From Xylanimonas allomyrinae (GTDB lineage: Bacteria; Actinomycetota; Actinomycetes; Actinomycetales; Cellulomonadaceae): 64,000 nt of DNA. The DNA lies in contig NZ_CP035495.1 in NCBI RefSeq assembly GCF_004135345.1, positions 2,232,001 to 2,296,000 on the forward strand. Reading direction: 5' to 3'. Below are positions 25,364 through 34,480 of this stretch, in pieces (the stretch's first letter is position 1; each line of letters begins with the position of its first letter). Made by a program: the position numbers and the translations under genes. The notes under the pieces were generated by a model. It ran no database searches. It was not told where the DNA came from and was given only the letters and a program-made list of their open reading frames with translations.

Positions 25364-25678
25364 CGCATTCCTCCGTTTCCACGCGCCGCCCCCACCGGGC
25401 CACGCACGGCAGGATCGTGGGCCCCTCGGCGAGCGCCCACGACCGGGGGCGGCGAGACTTCCCCCTCGGTTCACCCCTGGGCCAGGCGTCGTTTTCGGCC
25501 ACGCCGCGCGGCGCGTGCCGGGGCGCCGACGGCGTTCGCGCAGGCCAGCCCCGCCCCTCGGCGGGGTCTTTTCCACGCGTGGCACCGAACGGACGCCGGG
25601 CGATACGTTCTCGGCTCGACCCCCCCCCGGCACAGGGCACGACCCGACGCCGGGCACCCTCGCGAACTGGAGAACCCG
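25364..25678. promoter_or_regulatory. Divergent interval between the LPXTG protein and LuxR genes
   Basis: A 315-bp gap that must hold both promoters. The GGAGG ribosome site of the surface-protein gene and the GGAG site of the LuxR gene are clear. A run of eight or more C residues spans about 25619-25628. I see no convincing -10/-35 pair or operator. Confidence 0.4.
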
Positions 25679-27198
25679 TTGCCCGAGAACCCCGGGCTGG
25701 GCCAGGTGCTCGCACGGCCGACCGCGCCCGCGCACCGCCACCCCCACCCGTCCACGCTCGACGCCGCCGCGTCGCAGGTGCTGAGCGCATGCCTGCCAGG
25801 GTCGGCCCCGGTACGCCGGTCGGCGCTCGACGCCGTCCTCGACGCCCCTCTGCACTCCGCCCGCCGGTCCTGCTCGTGCTCGACGGCGCGGCTCACGGCC
25901 GCGCACGTGCGCGCCCTGCTGGTCTCGGGCCACGCCGCGCGGGCGGCCGGGTACGCCGACCGTGCCGCGCTCGCCGCGGTGGGCTCGGGCGCGGCGGCCG
26001 CACACGCGCCGCTCGCCGAGCGGGCGCTCGCCTATGCGGCGATCGCCGAGGCGTACCTGGCGACGGGGCGGCTCGAGGACGCGCTGACGTGCGCGCGCCG
26101 CGCCTGCGAGTACGCGGCCGAGGCGGGCGACGATCGCGTCCTGGCCGCGGGCCACGCCCTGCTGAGCCTCGGGCTCGCGACGCACGGCGAGGTGGCCGCG
26201 GCGCAGGAGCACCTGGAGGCCGCGGAGCGCCTGCGTGCCGCGCACGCCTGGGGGTCGACGACGTGGCCGCTCGCGTTCGCGACGGTGCTGCTGGCGATCC
26301 GCCGCAGCGACACCGCCTCGATGGAGGCCGCGCTGCGCGATCTGGAGGCGTCGGGGCAGGCGTCGACGCGCGACCACGTGCAGCGGGCGGTCCTCGGCCT
26401 CGGCCGCTGCCACCTGTACGGGGTGCGCGGCGACTACCCGCGCGCCATCTCGACGGCGCAGACGCTCACCCACGGCAGCCTCGCGCCGCTGGTGCCGCCC
26501 GCGCTGCTCGATCAGGCTGTCGCCGTGGAGGCGCTGTCCCTGCTCCAGCTCGGCAACCCTGCGGCGGTGCTCACGCTCCTGCACGAGCGCCCGTCGCCCC
26601 CGACCACCCGGTGTGCTTCGACGTCCTCGTGGCGACCGCGCACCTCCAGCTCGGCAACCCGCGTCAGGCCCTGCGCGCCACCGAGGGCTGCATCCGCGGC
26701 AACCCACGCCACAGCCTGGCCTCGCTGCCGTCGGTGTTCCTGCGCCGCGCCCTCGCTCAGGAGGCCCTGGGGCTGACGCACGCCGCCGACGCCGACTTCT
26801 CGCGCGCCGCCCACCTGGCCGCCGAGCTGGGGGCGGTCACGCCGTCGCTGGGCGTCAGCCTGGGGGCGGTCGGCGCGTTGCACGCGCGCCTGCGCGCCGC
26901 CGAGCCGGAGTTCGCGCGCACGCTCGCCGCGTCGCTGCCGCCCGACTCGAGCCGCCCGGCGCCCCGCCCCCTGGCGTTCGACCCGCCGTGCCTGACCAAG
27001 CGGGAGACGTTGCTCGCCGGGTGGCTGGGGACGGAGCGGACGCTGACCGAGATCGCGTCGGCGCTCCACGTCTCGCCGCACACGATCAAGAGCCAGTCGC
27101 GGTCGCTGTACCGCAAGCTCGGGGTCGGTACGCGGACGGAGGCGGTGGCGGCGCTCGATCGGACGGGGTTGTTCCCCGCCCCGGCGGATGCCGCGTGA
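25679..27198 (+). pseudogene. LuxR-type regulator with helical repeats, frame broken near 26599
   Basis: The TTG at 25679 follows CTGGAGAAC and starts MPENPGLGQVLARP. The first ~305 residues are alpha-helical, TPR-like repeats (ALAYAAIAEAYLATGRLEDA, AVEALSLLQLGNPAAVLTLL). After a shift into another frame they continue in the same style (FDVLVATAHLQLGNPRQALR). The protein ends with a LuxR helix-turn-helix: CLTKRETLLAGWL, LTEIASALHVSPHTIKSQSR and SLYRKLGVGTRTEAVAAL. One base more or less in the CCCCC at 26597-26601 rejoins it. There is no receiver domain or N-terminal NTPase. It probably controls the divergent surface-protein gene. Confidence 0.7.
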
Positions 27199-27240
27199 CA
27201 GGCGCCGCGTGACGGACGCCGCGTGACGGGCGCCGCGTGA
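27188..27240. repeat. 14-bp tandem repeat at the end of the LuxR gene
   Basis: The unit GCCGCGTGACGGGC, with small changes, is repeated about four times and overlaps the stop codon. Each unit contains an in-frame-looking GCG TGA, so extra copies would keep the same C-terminus. Confidence 0.7.
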
Positions 27241-27261
27241 CGGCCCGCACCCGGGCAAGAG

Positions 27262-27334
27262 TGCGCCTGAAAGGATTCGAACCTTCGACAACCCGCTTAG
27301 GAGGCGGGTGCTCTATCCACTGAGCTACAGGCGC
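27262..27334 (-). tRNA. tRNA-Arg (anticodon CCT)
   Basis: A 73-nt minus-strand cloverleaf. The acceptor arm GCGCCTG pairs with CAGGCGC with discriminator A. The D-arm contains GCTCAGTGGATAGAGC. The anticodon stem CCCGC/GCGGG carries loop CTCCTAA, giving anticodon CCT for AGG. The T-arm is AAGG-TTCGAAT-CCTT. CCA is not encoded. Confidence 0.95.
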
Positions 27335-27372
27335 TCGCGGCCACTAGCGTACCGGGGCGTTCCGGGCGGGTC

Positions 27373-28563
27373 TCACACCCAGTCGGCCGGTGCGGCCAGC
27401 ACGTCGCGCAGCACCTCGTGCGCGCCGCCCGCCATCGCGGCGTACGGCCCGGCCACGGCCCCGCGTACCTCGACGGGCGCGAAGGGGGCCGACAGCACCC
27501 GGTCGGCCAGCACCCCGGCCACGGGCTCGTGCAGCCACGGCAGCAACGTCGTGTACGCGCCGCCGAGCACGATGGTGCACACGTCGACGAGGTTCACGAA
27601 GTCGGCGAGCGCCGAGCCGAGCGCGAGCGCTGCCCGCCGCACTGCCGCCTCGGCGCTCGCCGAGCGCGCGTGCAGCGCGTGGACGAGGGTCTCGAGCGGC
27701 GCGTCGGGGCTGAGCCCGGCGGCTCGCATGACGGCTTCCTTGCCGGCGTACTGCTCGAGGCACCCGAGGGCCCCGCACCCGCAGCGCGGCCCGGCGGGGT
27801 CGACGACGACGTGCCCGATCTCGCCGTTCCACCCGCGCTCGCCGAGGAAGAGCCGTCGGTCGACGACGACGGCGGCGCCGATGCCGACGTCGGCGGAGAC
27901 GTAGAGGAACGAGGAGGCGACGTCGCCGATGAGCTCGGCGAGTCCGGCGAGCTTGGCCTCGTTGGCGACCTCGACGTGCAGGTCGTCGAGGTCGAGCAGC
28001 GGGATGGGTTGGACGGAGGACCATCCGAGGTTGGGGGCGACCTGGAGGAGCCCGGCCCGCGAGTCGACGAGCCCGGGCAGGGCGAGGCGGGCGCCGGCGA
28101 CGCGCATGCCGTCGGCGAGGCACGCCTCGACGAGCTCGCGCGCGAGCGCGCCGACGCGCGGGAGCACCACGGCGGGGTTGCTGTCGTGGAATGCTCCGGG
28201 GACGACTCTCTCGTCGACGATGTCGCCTGTGAGGTCCATCACGCTCGCGCCGAGGTAGCCCACGTTGACCTCGAGGCCGATGCCGACGACGGACCGCGCT
28301 GCGGGGATGAGCGGCACGGCGGGCCGCCCGGCCCGCTGTGCTGAAACCGGCGCCAGCTCGGAGAGCAGACCGCCCGCGACCAGCCGATCCACGAGTGTCG
28401 ACACGGTGGCTCGCGCCAGTCCGGTGGACGCTGCGACATCGGCGCGCGACAGTGGATCCGGCGAATCGAAGACCGCTCGTGCCACCAGTTCGAGGTTGCG
28501 CTCACGCAACGTGTGCTGGCGGGCGGCGGACCCGTGAGACGTCGTCAGCGAATCGGCTAGCAC
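27373..28563 (-). CDS. xylR: ROK-family xylose repressor
   Basis: A 396-residue protein. The N-terminal winged helix (LSRADVAASTGLARATVSTL) is followed by a ROK sugar-kinase-like domain with GIGAAVVVDRRLFLGERGWN, the HVVVDP segment and the zinc-type CGCGALGCLEQYAG cluster. ROK XylR proteins repress xylose genes until xylose binds. It is divergent from xylA with a 93-nt gap. The GTG at 28563 lies 6 nt after a TACAGT -10 box, so it is probably leaderless. The operator between the genes covers the expected -35 of this promoter, suggesting autoregulation. The name follows context and family. Confidence 0.85.
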   Translation of the reverse strand: MLADSLTTSHGSAARQHTLRERNLELVARAVFDSPDPLSRADVAASTGLARATVSTLVDRLVAGGLLSELAPVSAQRAGRPAVPLIPAARSVVGIGLEVNVGYLGASVMDLTGDIVDERVVPGAFHDSNPAVVLPRVGALARELVEACLADGMRVAGARLALPGLVDSRAGLLQVAPNLGWSSVQPIPLLDLDDLHVEVANEAKLAGLAELIGDVASSFLYVSADVGIGAAVVVDRRLFLGERGWNGEIGHVVVDPAGPRCGCGALGCLEQYAGKEAVMRAAGLSPDAPLETLVHALHARSASAEAAVRRAALALGSALADFVNLVDVCTIVLGGAYTTLLPWLHEPVAGVLADRVLSAPFAPVEVRGAVAGPYAAMAGGAHEVLRDVLAAPADWV

Positions 28564-28590
28564 GCCTTGACTGTAGCGGAGTCTCACGCA

Positions 28591-28612
28591 ATAGTTCAGC
28601 CGTACAACTAAT
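28591..28612. promoter_or_regulatory. Putative XylR operator
   Basis: Inverted repeat TAGTT-N9-AACTA (28592-28610), flanked by A and T to extend the symmetry. Known ROK XylR operators use AGTT...AACT half-sites. It overlaps the -35 region of xylR and the likely promoter of xylA. Confidence 0.65.
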
Positions 28613-28656
28613 GCCGTGCGGGGTTGCTGCGCGGCTCGACGAGGAGAAGACAACCC

Positions 28657-29817
28657 GTGAGCGACATCAAGTACTCCTTCGGCCTCTGGACCACCGGCTG
28701 GCAGGGCGTCGACCCGTTCGGTGACGCGACCCGCCCCCACCTCGACCCGGCCGAGAACATCCGCAAGCTCGCCGAGACCGGCGCGCACGCCTTCACCTTC
28801 CACGACAACGACGTGTGGCCGATCGACGCCACCGACGACGAGAAGCGCGCCGCCATCGAGTCCGTCAAGGCCGCCGCCGCCGAGACCGGCCTCGTGTGCG
28901 AGATGGTCACCACCAACACGTTCTCGCACCCGGTCTTCAAGGCCGGCGCGTTCACCTCGAACTCGCGCGACGTGCGCCGCTACGGCCTGCGCAAGGTGCT
29001 GCGCCAGGTCGACCTGGGCGCCGAGCTCGGTGCCACCACGTTCGTCATGTGGGGCGGGCGCGAGGGCGTCGAGTACGCCAACTCCAAGGACCTGGGCACC
29101 GCGCACGCCCGGTACGCCGAGGGCATCGACACCGTCGCCGCGTACATCAAGGCGAAGGGCTACGACATGCGCGTCGCCCTCGAGCCCAAGCCCAACGAGC
29201 CCCGCGGCGACATCTTCCTGCCGACCATCGGTCACGCCATCGCGCTGATCAACACGCTCGACAACGGCGACATCGTCGGCGTCAACCCGGAGACGGGCCA
29301 CGAGCAGATGGCCGGCCTGGACTACACGCACGGCCTGGCCCTCGCCCTGTACGTCGGCAAGCTGTTCCACATCGACCTCAACGGTCAGAACGGCCCCAAG
29401 TACGACCAGGACCTGGTGTTCGGCCACGGCAACCTGCTCTCGGCCTTCTTCACGGTCGACCTGCTCGAGAACGGCTCCCCGAACGGCACGATCGCCCCCT
29501 ACCAGGGCTACCGCCACTTCGACTACAAGCCCTCGCGCACCGAGTACATCGACGGCATCTGGGAGTCGGCCGCCGCCAACATCAAGACGTACGAGCTGCT
29601 CGCCGCCGCGTCGAAGGCGTACCGCGCCGACGCCGCGGTCCAGGCCGCGTTCGAGAAGGCCGGCGTGCTCGACACGACGACCACGCTCGCCGAGGGCGAG
29701 TCGTTCGAGTCGTTCCTCGCCGAGGCCGACGAGAACATCGAGGACCTGGGCAAGCGTCACGAGGGCCTGGTGCACCTGCACCAGCTCGCGCTCAACCACA
29801 TCCTCGGCGCCCGCTGA
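28657..29817 (+). CDS. xylA: Xylose isomerase
   Basis: A 386-residue class I (actinobacterial length) xylose isomerase, cytoplasmic, converting D-xylose to D-xylulose with two divalent metals. The start [20 protein letters not shown] and the catalytic His in [11 protein letters not shown] (about residue 49) are characteristic. [30 protein letters not shown] (metal Glu and the essential Lys), TGHEQMAGL and the [16 protein letters not shown] metal segment are all present. The GTG is chosen because GAGGAGAAG lies 7 nt upstream. It is first in the xylA-xylB unit and is controlled by the divergent ROK regulator. Confidence 0.97.
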   Translation: MSDIKYSFGLWTTGWQGVDPFGDATRPHLDPAENIRKLAETGAHAFTFHDNDVWPIDATDDEKRAAIESVKAAAAETGLVCEMVTTNTFSHPVFKAGAFTSNSRDVRRYGLRKVLRQVDLGAELGATTFVMWGGREGVEYANSKDLGTAHARYAEGIDTVAAYIKAKGYDMRVALEPKPNEPRGDIFLPTIGHAIALINTLDNGDIVGVNPETGHEQMAGLDYTHGLALALYVGKLFHIDLNGQNGPKYDQDLVFGHGNLLSAFFTVDLLENGSPNGTIAPYQGYRHFDYKPSRTEYIDGIWESAAANIKTYELLAAASKAYRADAAVQAAFEKAGVLDTTTTLAEGESFESFLAEADENIEDLGKRHEGLVHLHQLALNHILGAR

Positions 29818-29847
29818 GCCTGAGCTCACCGAGCCCACCGAGGCACG

Positions 29848-29887
29848 CGAGCCCCGCCGTCGGCACCATGCCCGACGGCGGGGCTCG
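29848..29887. terminator. Strong hairpin between xylA and xylB
   Basis: Perfect arms CGAGCCCCGCCGTCGG and CCGACGGCGGGGCTCG with a loop of about 8 nt. It lies in the 125-nt gap between two genes of one pathway and so may act as a partial terminator or an mRNA stabiliser that sets the xylA to xylB ratio. Confidence 0.65.
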
Positions 29888-29942
29888 TCGCCGTCGCACC
29901 CCCTCCCCCCGCCCCACCGCCACCGCATCCCAAGGAGCACCG

Positions 29943-31427
29943 ATGCCCCTCGTCGCCGGGGTGGACTCGTCCACCCAGTCCTGCAAGATCGTCGTCCGTG
30001 ACGCCGAGACCGGTGCGCTGGTGCGCAGCGGGTCGGCCAAGCACCCCGACGGCACGTCCGTCGACCCCCAGCACTGGTGGACCGCGTTCACCGAGGCGGC
30101 GGCCGCCGCCGGCGGCCTGTCCGACGTCGCCGCACTGTCGGTGGGCGGGCAGCAGCACGGCATGGTGGCCCTGGACGCTCAGGGCAACGTGGTGCGCGAC
30201 GCCCTGCTGTGGAACGACACCCGCTCGGCGCAGGCGGCCGAAGACCTCATCGCCGAGCTCGGCGAGGGCGACCGCGCGGTCGGCGCGCAGCGCTGGGCCG
30301 ACGCCGTCGGCTCGGTGCTCGTGGCGAGCCTGACCATCACGAAGCTGCGCTGGCTGCGTGACGCCGAGCCGGCCAATGCCGCCAAGGTCGCCGCCGTGGC
30401 CCTCCCCCACGACTGGCTGAGCTGGCGCATCGCCGGCTACGGCCCCGCGGGCGACCCGACGGCGCCGCTCGGCCCGCAGCTCGACAAGCTGTTCACCGAC
30501 AAGTCCGACGCCTCGGGCACCGGCTACTACGACGCCGAGGCCGACGGCGGCGCGGGCGCCTACCGGCTCGACCTGCTGCGCCTGGCCTTCGGCCGCGACG
30601 ACCTCGTGCTGCCGCGCGTCGTCGGCTCGACCGAGGCGGGCGCGACGGCACACCCCAGCGTCGCCGGCACGGGCGACACGCTCGTCGGCCCCGGTGCGGG
30701 CGACAACGCGGGCGCCGCGATCGGCCTGGGCATGCGCCCCGGCGACATCGCGATCTCGATCGGCACCTCGGGGGTCGTCTCGGCGGTCGCCCCGGCCCGC
30801 ACGGCCGACGGCTCGGGTGCCATCAACGGGTTCGCCGACTGCACCGGCAACGCCCTCATGCTCGCGGTGACGCTCAACGCCGCTCAGGTGCTCGACGCCG
30901 CGCGCGCGATCCTCGACGCCGACTTCGCCCAGCTCGCCGACCTGGCGCTCGCCGCGCCGGCCGGTGCGGACGGCCTCGTGCTGGTGCCCTACCTGCAGGG
31001 CGAGCGCACGCCGAACCGCCCGAACGCGTCGGGCACGCTGCACGGCATCCGGCTGAAGAACCAGACGCGCGCCCACATCGCGCGCGCCTACATCGAGGGC
31101 ATGCTGTGCGGTCTGGCCGACGGCCTCGACGCGCTGCGCGCGCTCGACGTGCCCGTCGAGCGGGTCATGCTCATCGGCGGTGCGGCGCAGTCGCCCGCGG
31201 TGCAGCGGATCGCCCCGCAGATCTTCGGGCTGCCCATCTCCATCCCCGAGCCGGGCGAGTACGTGGCCGACGGCGCCGCGCGCCAGGCGGCGTGGGTGCT
31301 CGCGTCGGCGGTGGCGGGCGCACCGACGGCCGCGCCGTCGTGGTCGACCGCGATGTCGACGACGCTCGCGGCCGACCCGGTGCCGCTGGTCCGCGAGCAG
31401 TACGCGGCGGTGCGCGACCTGGTCTGA
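29943..31427 (+). CDS. xylB: Xylulokinase
   Basis: A 494-residue FGGY-family kinase that phosphorylates D-xylulose to xylulose 5-phosphate for the pentose phosphate pathway. The phosphate-binding start [18 protein letters not shown], the substrate segment [21 protein letters not shown], the GTSGVVSAV region and the nucleotide loop [16 protein letters not shown] are all conserved. AAGGAG precedes the ATG. It follows xylA in the same direction, separated by a strong hairpin, and is followed by a terminator. Confidence 0.95.
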   Translation: MPLVAGVDSSTQSCKIVVRDAETGALVRSGSAKHPDGTSVDPQHWWTAFTEAAAAAGGLSDVAALSVGGQQHGMVALDAQGNVVRDALLWNDTRSAQAAEDLIAELGEGDRAVGAQRWADAVGSVLVASLTITKLRWLRDAEPANAAKVAAVALPHDWLSWRIAGYGPAGDPTAPLGPQLDKLFTDKSDASGTGYYDAEADGGAGAYRLDLLRLAFGRDDLVLPRVVGSTEAGATAHPSVAGTGDTLVGPGAGDNAGAAIGLGMRPGDIAISIGTSGVVSAVAPARTADGSGAINGFADCTGNALMLAVTLNAAQVLDAARAILDADFAQLADLALAAPAGADGLVLVPYLQGERTPNRPNASGTLHGIRLKNQTRAHIARAYIEGMLCGLADGLDALRALDVPVERVMLIGGAAQSPAVQRIAPQIFGLPISIPEPGEYVADGAARQAAWVLASAVAGAPTAAPSWSTAMSTTLAADPVPLVREQYAAVRDLV

Positions 31428-31468
31428 GAGGCGTCCTCGCCTGGTCGCGCGCCTGGTCGCGCACCCGT

Positions 31469-31504
31469 CAGGACCTCGCACGCCGCACGGTGTGCGAGGT
31501 CCTG
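31469..31504. terminator. Terminator after xylB
   Basis: Perfect 13-bp arms (CAGGACCTCGCAC and GTGCGAGGTCCTG) with a 10-nt loop, 41 nt after the xylB stop codon. Confidence 0.8.
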
Positions 31505-31628
31505 GCACGTCCGGGATCCCCCGGGCCGATGCGGTGCCCTGGGCAACGGGCGGGACCTACGTCACGCGACCGCGGGGCCAAGCGTCCCTTGCGGCGCGCA
31601 GGGCATCGATGGTGGCCTTGTGGGTCGA

Positions 31629-31652
31629 GGCGCCCACGACGGAGTGGGCGCC
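31629..31652 (+). promoter_or_regulatory. Hairpin next to the ribosome site of the dehydrogenase gene
   Basis: Perfect 9-bp arms GGCGCCCAC and GTGGGCGCC with loop GACGGA end 8 nt before the AGGAGG ribosome site. It could shield the ribosome or protect the 5' end of the mRNA. There is no known riboswitch resemblance. Confidence 0.5.
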
Positions 31653-31672
31653 CGCACTCTAGGAGGTTGTCC

Positions 31673-32728
31673 ATGAAGGCCCTCGTCTACCACGGTCCGG
31701 GGAACAAGTCCTGGGAAGACGTGCCCGACCCGCAGATCCTCCGGCCGACCGACGCGATCGTGCGGATCGACACGACCACGATCTGCGGCACCGACCTGCA
31801 CATCCTCAAGGGCGACGTGCCGGCTGTGGACGACGGCAGGATCCTCGGGCACGAGGGCGTGGGCACCATCACCGAGGTCGGGCCCGGCGTGCAGAGCCTC
31901 GCCGTCGGCGACCGCGTGATCATCTCGTGCGTCTCGGCGTGCGGCACCTGCGGGTACTGCCGCAAGGGCCTGTACTCGCACTGCCTGGCCGACGAGGGCA
32001 TGTCGGGGATCGGCTGGATCCTCGGGCACCTCATCGACGGTACGCAGGCCGAGCTCGTCCGCATCCCGTTCGCCGACAGCTCGCTGCACAAGGTCCCCGC
32101 GGGCGTCGACGACCAGACCGCCGTCATGCTGTCCGACATCATCCCGACGGGGTTCGAGATCGGCGTGCGCAAGGGGAACGTCTCGGAGGGCGACATCGTC
32201 GCCGTCATCGGCACCGGACCCGTCGGCCTCGCGGCCATCGCCACGTCGATGCTGGACGGGCCCAGCCGTGTGATCGCCGTCGACCTCGACGACAACCGCC
32301 TGGAGCAGTCGCTGCGCTTCGGCGCGACCGACACCGTCAACTCCAGCACGCCCGGGTGGTACGACACGCTCATGGCGATGACCGACGGGCTGGGCGTCGA
32401 CGTCGCCATGGAGGCCGTCGGCATCCCGCAGACGTTCGAGATGTGCACCAGGATCGTGCGACCGGGCGGGCACATCGCCAACCTGGGCGTGCACGGCGCG
32501 TCCGTCGACCTGCCGTTGCAGGACCTGTGGATCAAGGACATCACGCTGACGACCGGCCTGGTCAGCACGTCGACGACGCCGCTGCTGCTGAGGCTCGTGG
32601 AGCACGGCAAGCTCCGGGCGAGCGCGTTCGCGACCCACACGTTCGCCCTCGACGAGATCGACGAGGCGTACGACGTGTTCAGCCGCGCCGCCGACACCAA
32701 GGCGCTCAAGGTCATGCTGACGCGCTGA
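31673..32728 (+). CDS. Zinc-dependent alcohol dehydrogenase (MDR family)
   Basis: A 351-residue medium-chain dehydrogenase. Catalytic zinc ligands are in TTICGTDLHILKG and LGHEGVGTI. The structural zinc site is CGTCGYCRKGLYSHC. The Rossmann loop is VAVIGTGPVGLAAI. The closest subgroup by eye is COG1063/Tdh-like enzymes with 'SSLHKVP' and 'IPTGFE' (NAD-binding secondary alcohol or formaldehyde-type dehydrogenases). The substrate cannot be told. AGGAGG precedes the ATG. It is a single gene with its own upstream hairpin and a strong terminator, and is not obviously part of the xylose operon. Confidence 0.85.
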   Translation: MKALVYHGPGNKSWEDVPDPQILRPTDAIVRIDTTTICGTDLHILKGDVPAVDDGRILGHEGVGTITEVGPGVQSLAVGDRVIISCVSACGTCGYCRKGLYSHCLADEGMSGIGWILGHLIDGTQAELVRIPFADSSLHKVPAGVDDQTAVMLSDIIPTGFEIGVRKGNVSEGDIVAVIGTGPVGLAAIATSMLDGPSRVIAVDLDDNRLEQSLRFGATDTVNSSTPGWYDTLMAMTDGLGVDVAMEAVGIPQTFEMCTRIVRPGGHIANLGVHGASVDLPLQDLWIKDITLTTGLVSTSTTPLLLRLVEHGKLRASAFATHTFALDEIDEAYDVFSRAADTKALKVMLTR

Positions 32729-32746
32729 CCGGCTGACCCACCGACC

Positions 32747-32792
32747 CCGCGGCCTGCCCGCCGTCGCCCGAGAGGCGGCGGGCAGGCCGCGG
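32747..32792. terminator. Terminator after the dehydrogenase gene
   Basis: Perfect 16-bp arms (CCGCGGCCTGCCCGCC and its complement) with a 14-nt loop, 18 nt after the stop codon. Confidence 0.85.
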
Positions 32793-32819
32793 TCGTGTGC
32801 CCGGGCAGGGCCGGAACAC

Positions 32820-33184
32820 GGCGAAGAGTCCCTCAAAAACTCGACAACGTTATTCACGCGTCCCGAGTGGCACAATCTGGTAGTCGCTGACTATGGTCGT
32901 CATACGTCCCTAGAAAGACAGGGACGAGCAAGAGCGGCCTACTGGAGAGGGGCCGCAAACAGTGTCGCGGACGATCGCCCGTCCGAGGTGCGACCTTGAC
33001 GCAGGCCCGGACACGCTACTCCCGGGGCCACGCGAGGTTCTCCGCGACGCACGACGCCGCGAGCAACTCCAGATCAATCACCGTTGATTGCTCCTGCCAG
33101 CCACGCCGCCACACCGCGCATTCCCGCGGCCTGGGTCTGATGCGGCCTTCAACACCCTTCGCGACCCAGGAAAGGCGCTGACGC
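32820..33184 (+). promoter_or_regulatory. Long, hairpin-rich leader of the first SipW cluster
   Basis: This 365-nt gene-free stretch is less GC-rich than its surroundings at its start. It contains three hairpins: CGTCCCT/AGGGACG with a GAAA-containing loop (32905-32926), GCGGCC/GGCCGC (32934-32956) and GAGCA..ATCAA/TTGAT.TGCTC with a left-side bulge (33061-33093). TTATTCACG and TGACTATGG look like possible promoter parts near 32850-32895. The first two hairpins and AGGGACGAGCAAGAGCGGCC recall the layout of c-di-GMP-I riboswitches. The receptor half is not convincing, so this is only a candidate structured leader. Confidence 0.4.
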
Positions 33185-33821
33185 ATGTCCACGAACCACC
33201 GCATCGCACAGCGATTCGCGATCGCGAGCGTCACCGTTCTCGGCGTGACCGTCGCCACGATCGGAATTGTCCCGACCGTCGCGGCGTGGACGGCGACGGC
33301 GTCCTTTTCCGGGACCGTCACGTATGACCCAGGCCCGAACCCGGAACCCCGCTCGAACTCGAGATGGGACGACCCCAGCGGTGACGCCGAGGCACCCGAA
33401 CCCGGCACCGGCGCCGAGGCACCCGAACCCGACCCCAGCACGACCCGACCCGCCGACACCGGGACGCCACCCCACAGGCCCCCACGACACCGGCCACGTT
33501 CCTCGAGGTGCGCTCCGCCGAACCCGACCCGTGGGGCCGCGGCCCGATCAGCCTCACCGCGCGCCTCGGCCCGGACTCCGAGATCGCGTTCGACGTGCGC
33601 TCCGCCCCGGGTCCGGGCTCACGCTCGACCCCGACTCGATCGACGCGCAGATCGTTGACCAGGACGGACACGTGCTCAAGCTCGGCGACATCACCGTCAC
33701 CCCGGGCTCACTCGCGACCGGCGGAACCGCCTGGTACCACGTGACCGCCACCCTGGCGGCCGCCGACACCGGCCCCGGCGCCGGCACCTTCACCCTCGCG
33801 GTCAGCGCCACGGCCGGCTGA
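33185..33821 (+). pseudogene. SipW-type secreted protein, two frame breaks
   Basis: The start MSTNHRIAQRFAIASVTVLG begins a signal anchor that ends IVPTVAAWTATASFSGTVTYD, as in substrates of SipW peptidases, where the mature protein begins near 'A.FS'. A Pro/Glu-rich linker (APEPGTGAEAPEPDPS) follows. Coding then moves to a second frame (TFLEVRSAEPDPWGRGPIS) and a third (LTLDPDSIDAQIVDQDGHVL ... TLAVSATAG). Single-base changes at the C runs near 33475 and 33612 give one ~212-residue beta-sandwich protein. It is the first gene of a cluster ending in its probable peptidase. Confidence 0.6.
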
Positions 33822-33899
33822 CCGGCGAGCGCCCTCCCCAACCTCTCTCTCCCCGGCGCACGGCCACAGACGTGACGCCCCCACCAGAAGGGAAGAACC

Positions 33900-34370
33900 A
33901 TGAAAAAGAACACCCGGATCAGGGCGAGCCTCGCCGGCCTGGCGGTACTCGGCCTCGGCGCCGCAGCAACCGCGGCGGCTTGGACCACCGAGGCCACATT
34001 CGAAGGGAGCGCGAGAACGGCTGACTTCACAGTGACAGGAACGCTGAGCGGAACCCTGATTCCCGGATCCAGCCAGACCCTGTATGTCGCGGGAGTTCAG
34101 ACCACTGGGGCCGAAAGCACATACGCAGTTGCCGACCTGGTGTTCGACGCGGCGACCGTATCGCTCCACCTTGAGGAACCCGACGCGGACGCTTGGGATT
34201 TCGGCTCTGCCGAAATCGATGGCGTCACGTTCACTGATGAAGGCTGGAGATGGAGGGTCGATCTCACGCTTACAGACGCCGGACTCGCCGAACTCAATAC
34301 ATTCGGTGCGGGTCGGGAGTTCGAGAACTCGATTCTCAGCATCGAGGCCTCACTCAAGTCCACCACGTAG
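33900..34370 (+). CDS. SipW-dependent-type secreted protein
   Basis: A 156-residue protein with N-terminus MKKNTRIRASLAGLAVLGLG followed by AAATAAAWTTEATFEGSA. This is the short, SipW-type signal in which cleavage occurs near the Trp-Thr segment before the 'ATF' start of the mature protein. The mature part is beta-rich and acidic and lacks cysteines, repeats and a sorting signal. In Bacillus, SipW substrates such as TasA and camelysin form fibres or surface proteins, and a similar role is possible. GAAGGGAAGAA precedes the ATG. Confidence 0.7.
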   Translation: MKKNTRIRASLAGLAVLGLGAAATAAAWTTEATFEGSARTADFTVTGTLSGTLIPGSSQTLYVAGVQTTGAESTYAVADLVFDAATVSLHLEEPDADAWDFGSAEIDGVTFTDEGWRWRVDLTLTDAGLAELNTFGAGREFENSILSIEASLKSTT

Positions 34371-34480
34371 AACCTGCCAGGACACTCCTGTTGCCGGGCG
34401 CCACTATTGCGGTGCCCGGCAACTTCCTCCCTCCTCTCCCCCTGCCCAACCCTGTCCTTGTCGATCTCGCGGGAGCCACC

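Noticed and set aside
32895-32965. c-di-GMP-I riboswitch before the SipW cluster
   Set aside because: The first hairpin and AGGGACGAGCAAGAGC are suggestive, but the second receptor half (GGTAGCCGGGTTACC-like) is absent. It is reported only as a structured leader.
33016-33459. A 147-codon minus-strand frame across the SipW-substrate start
   Set aside because: The plus-strand frame has a typical signal sequence, and the minus frame has no ribosome site or known motif.
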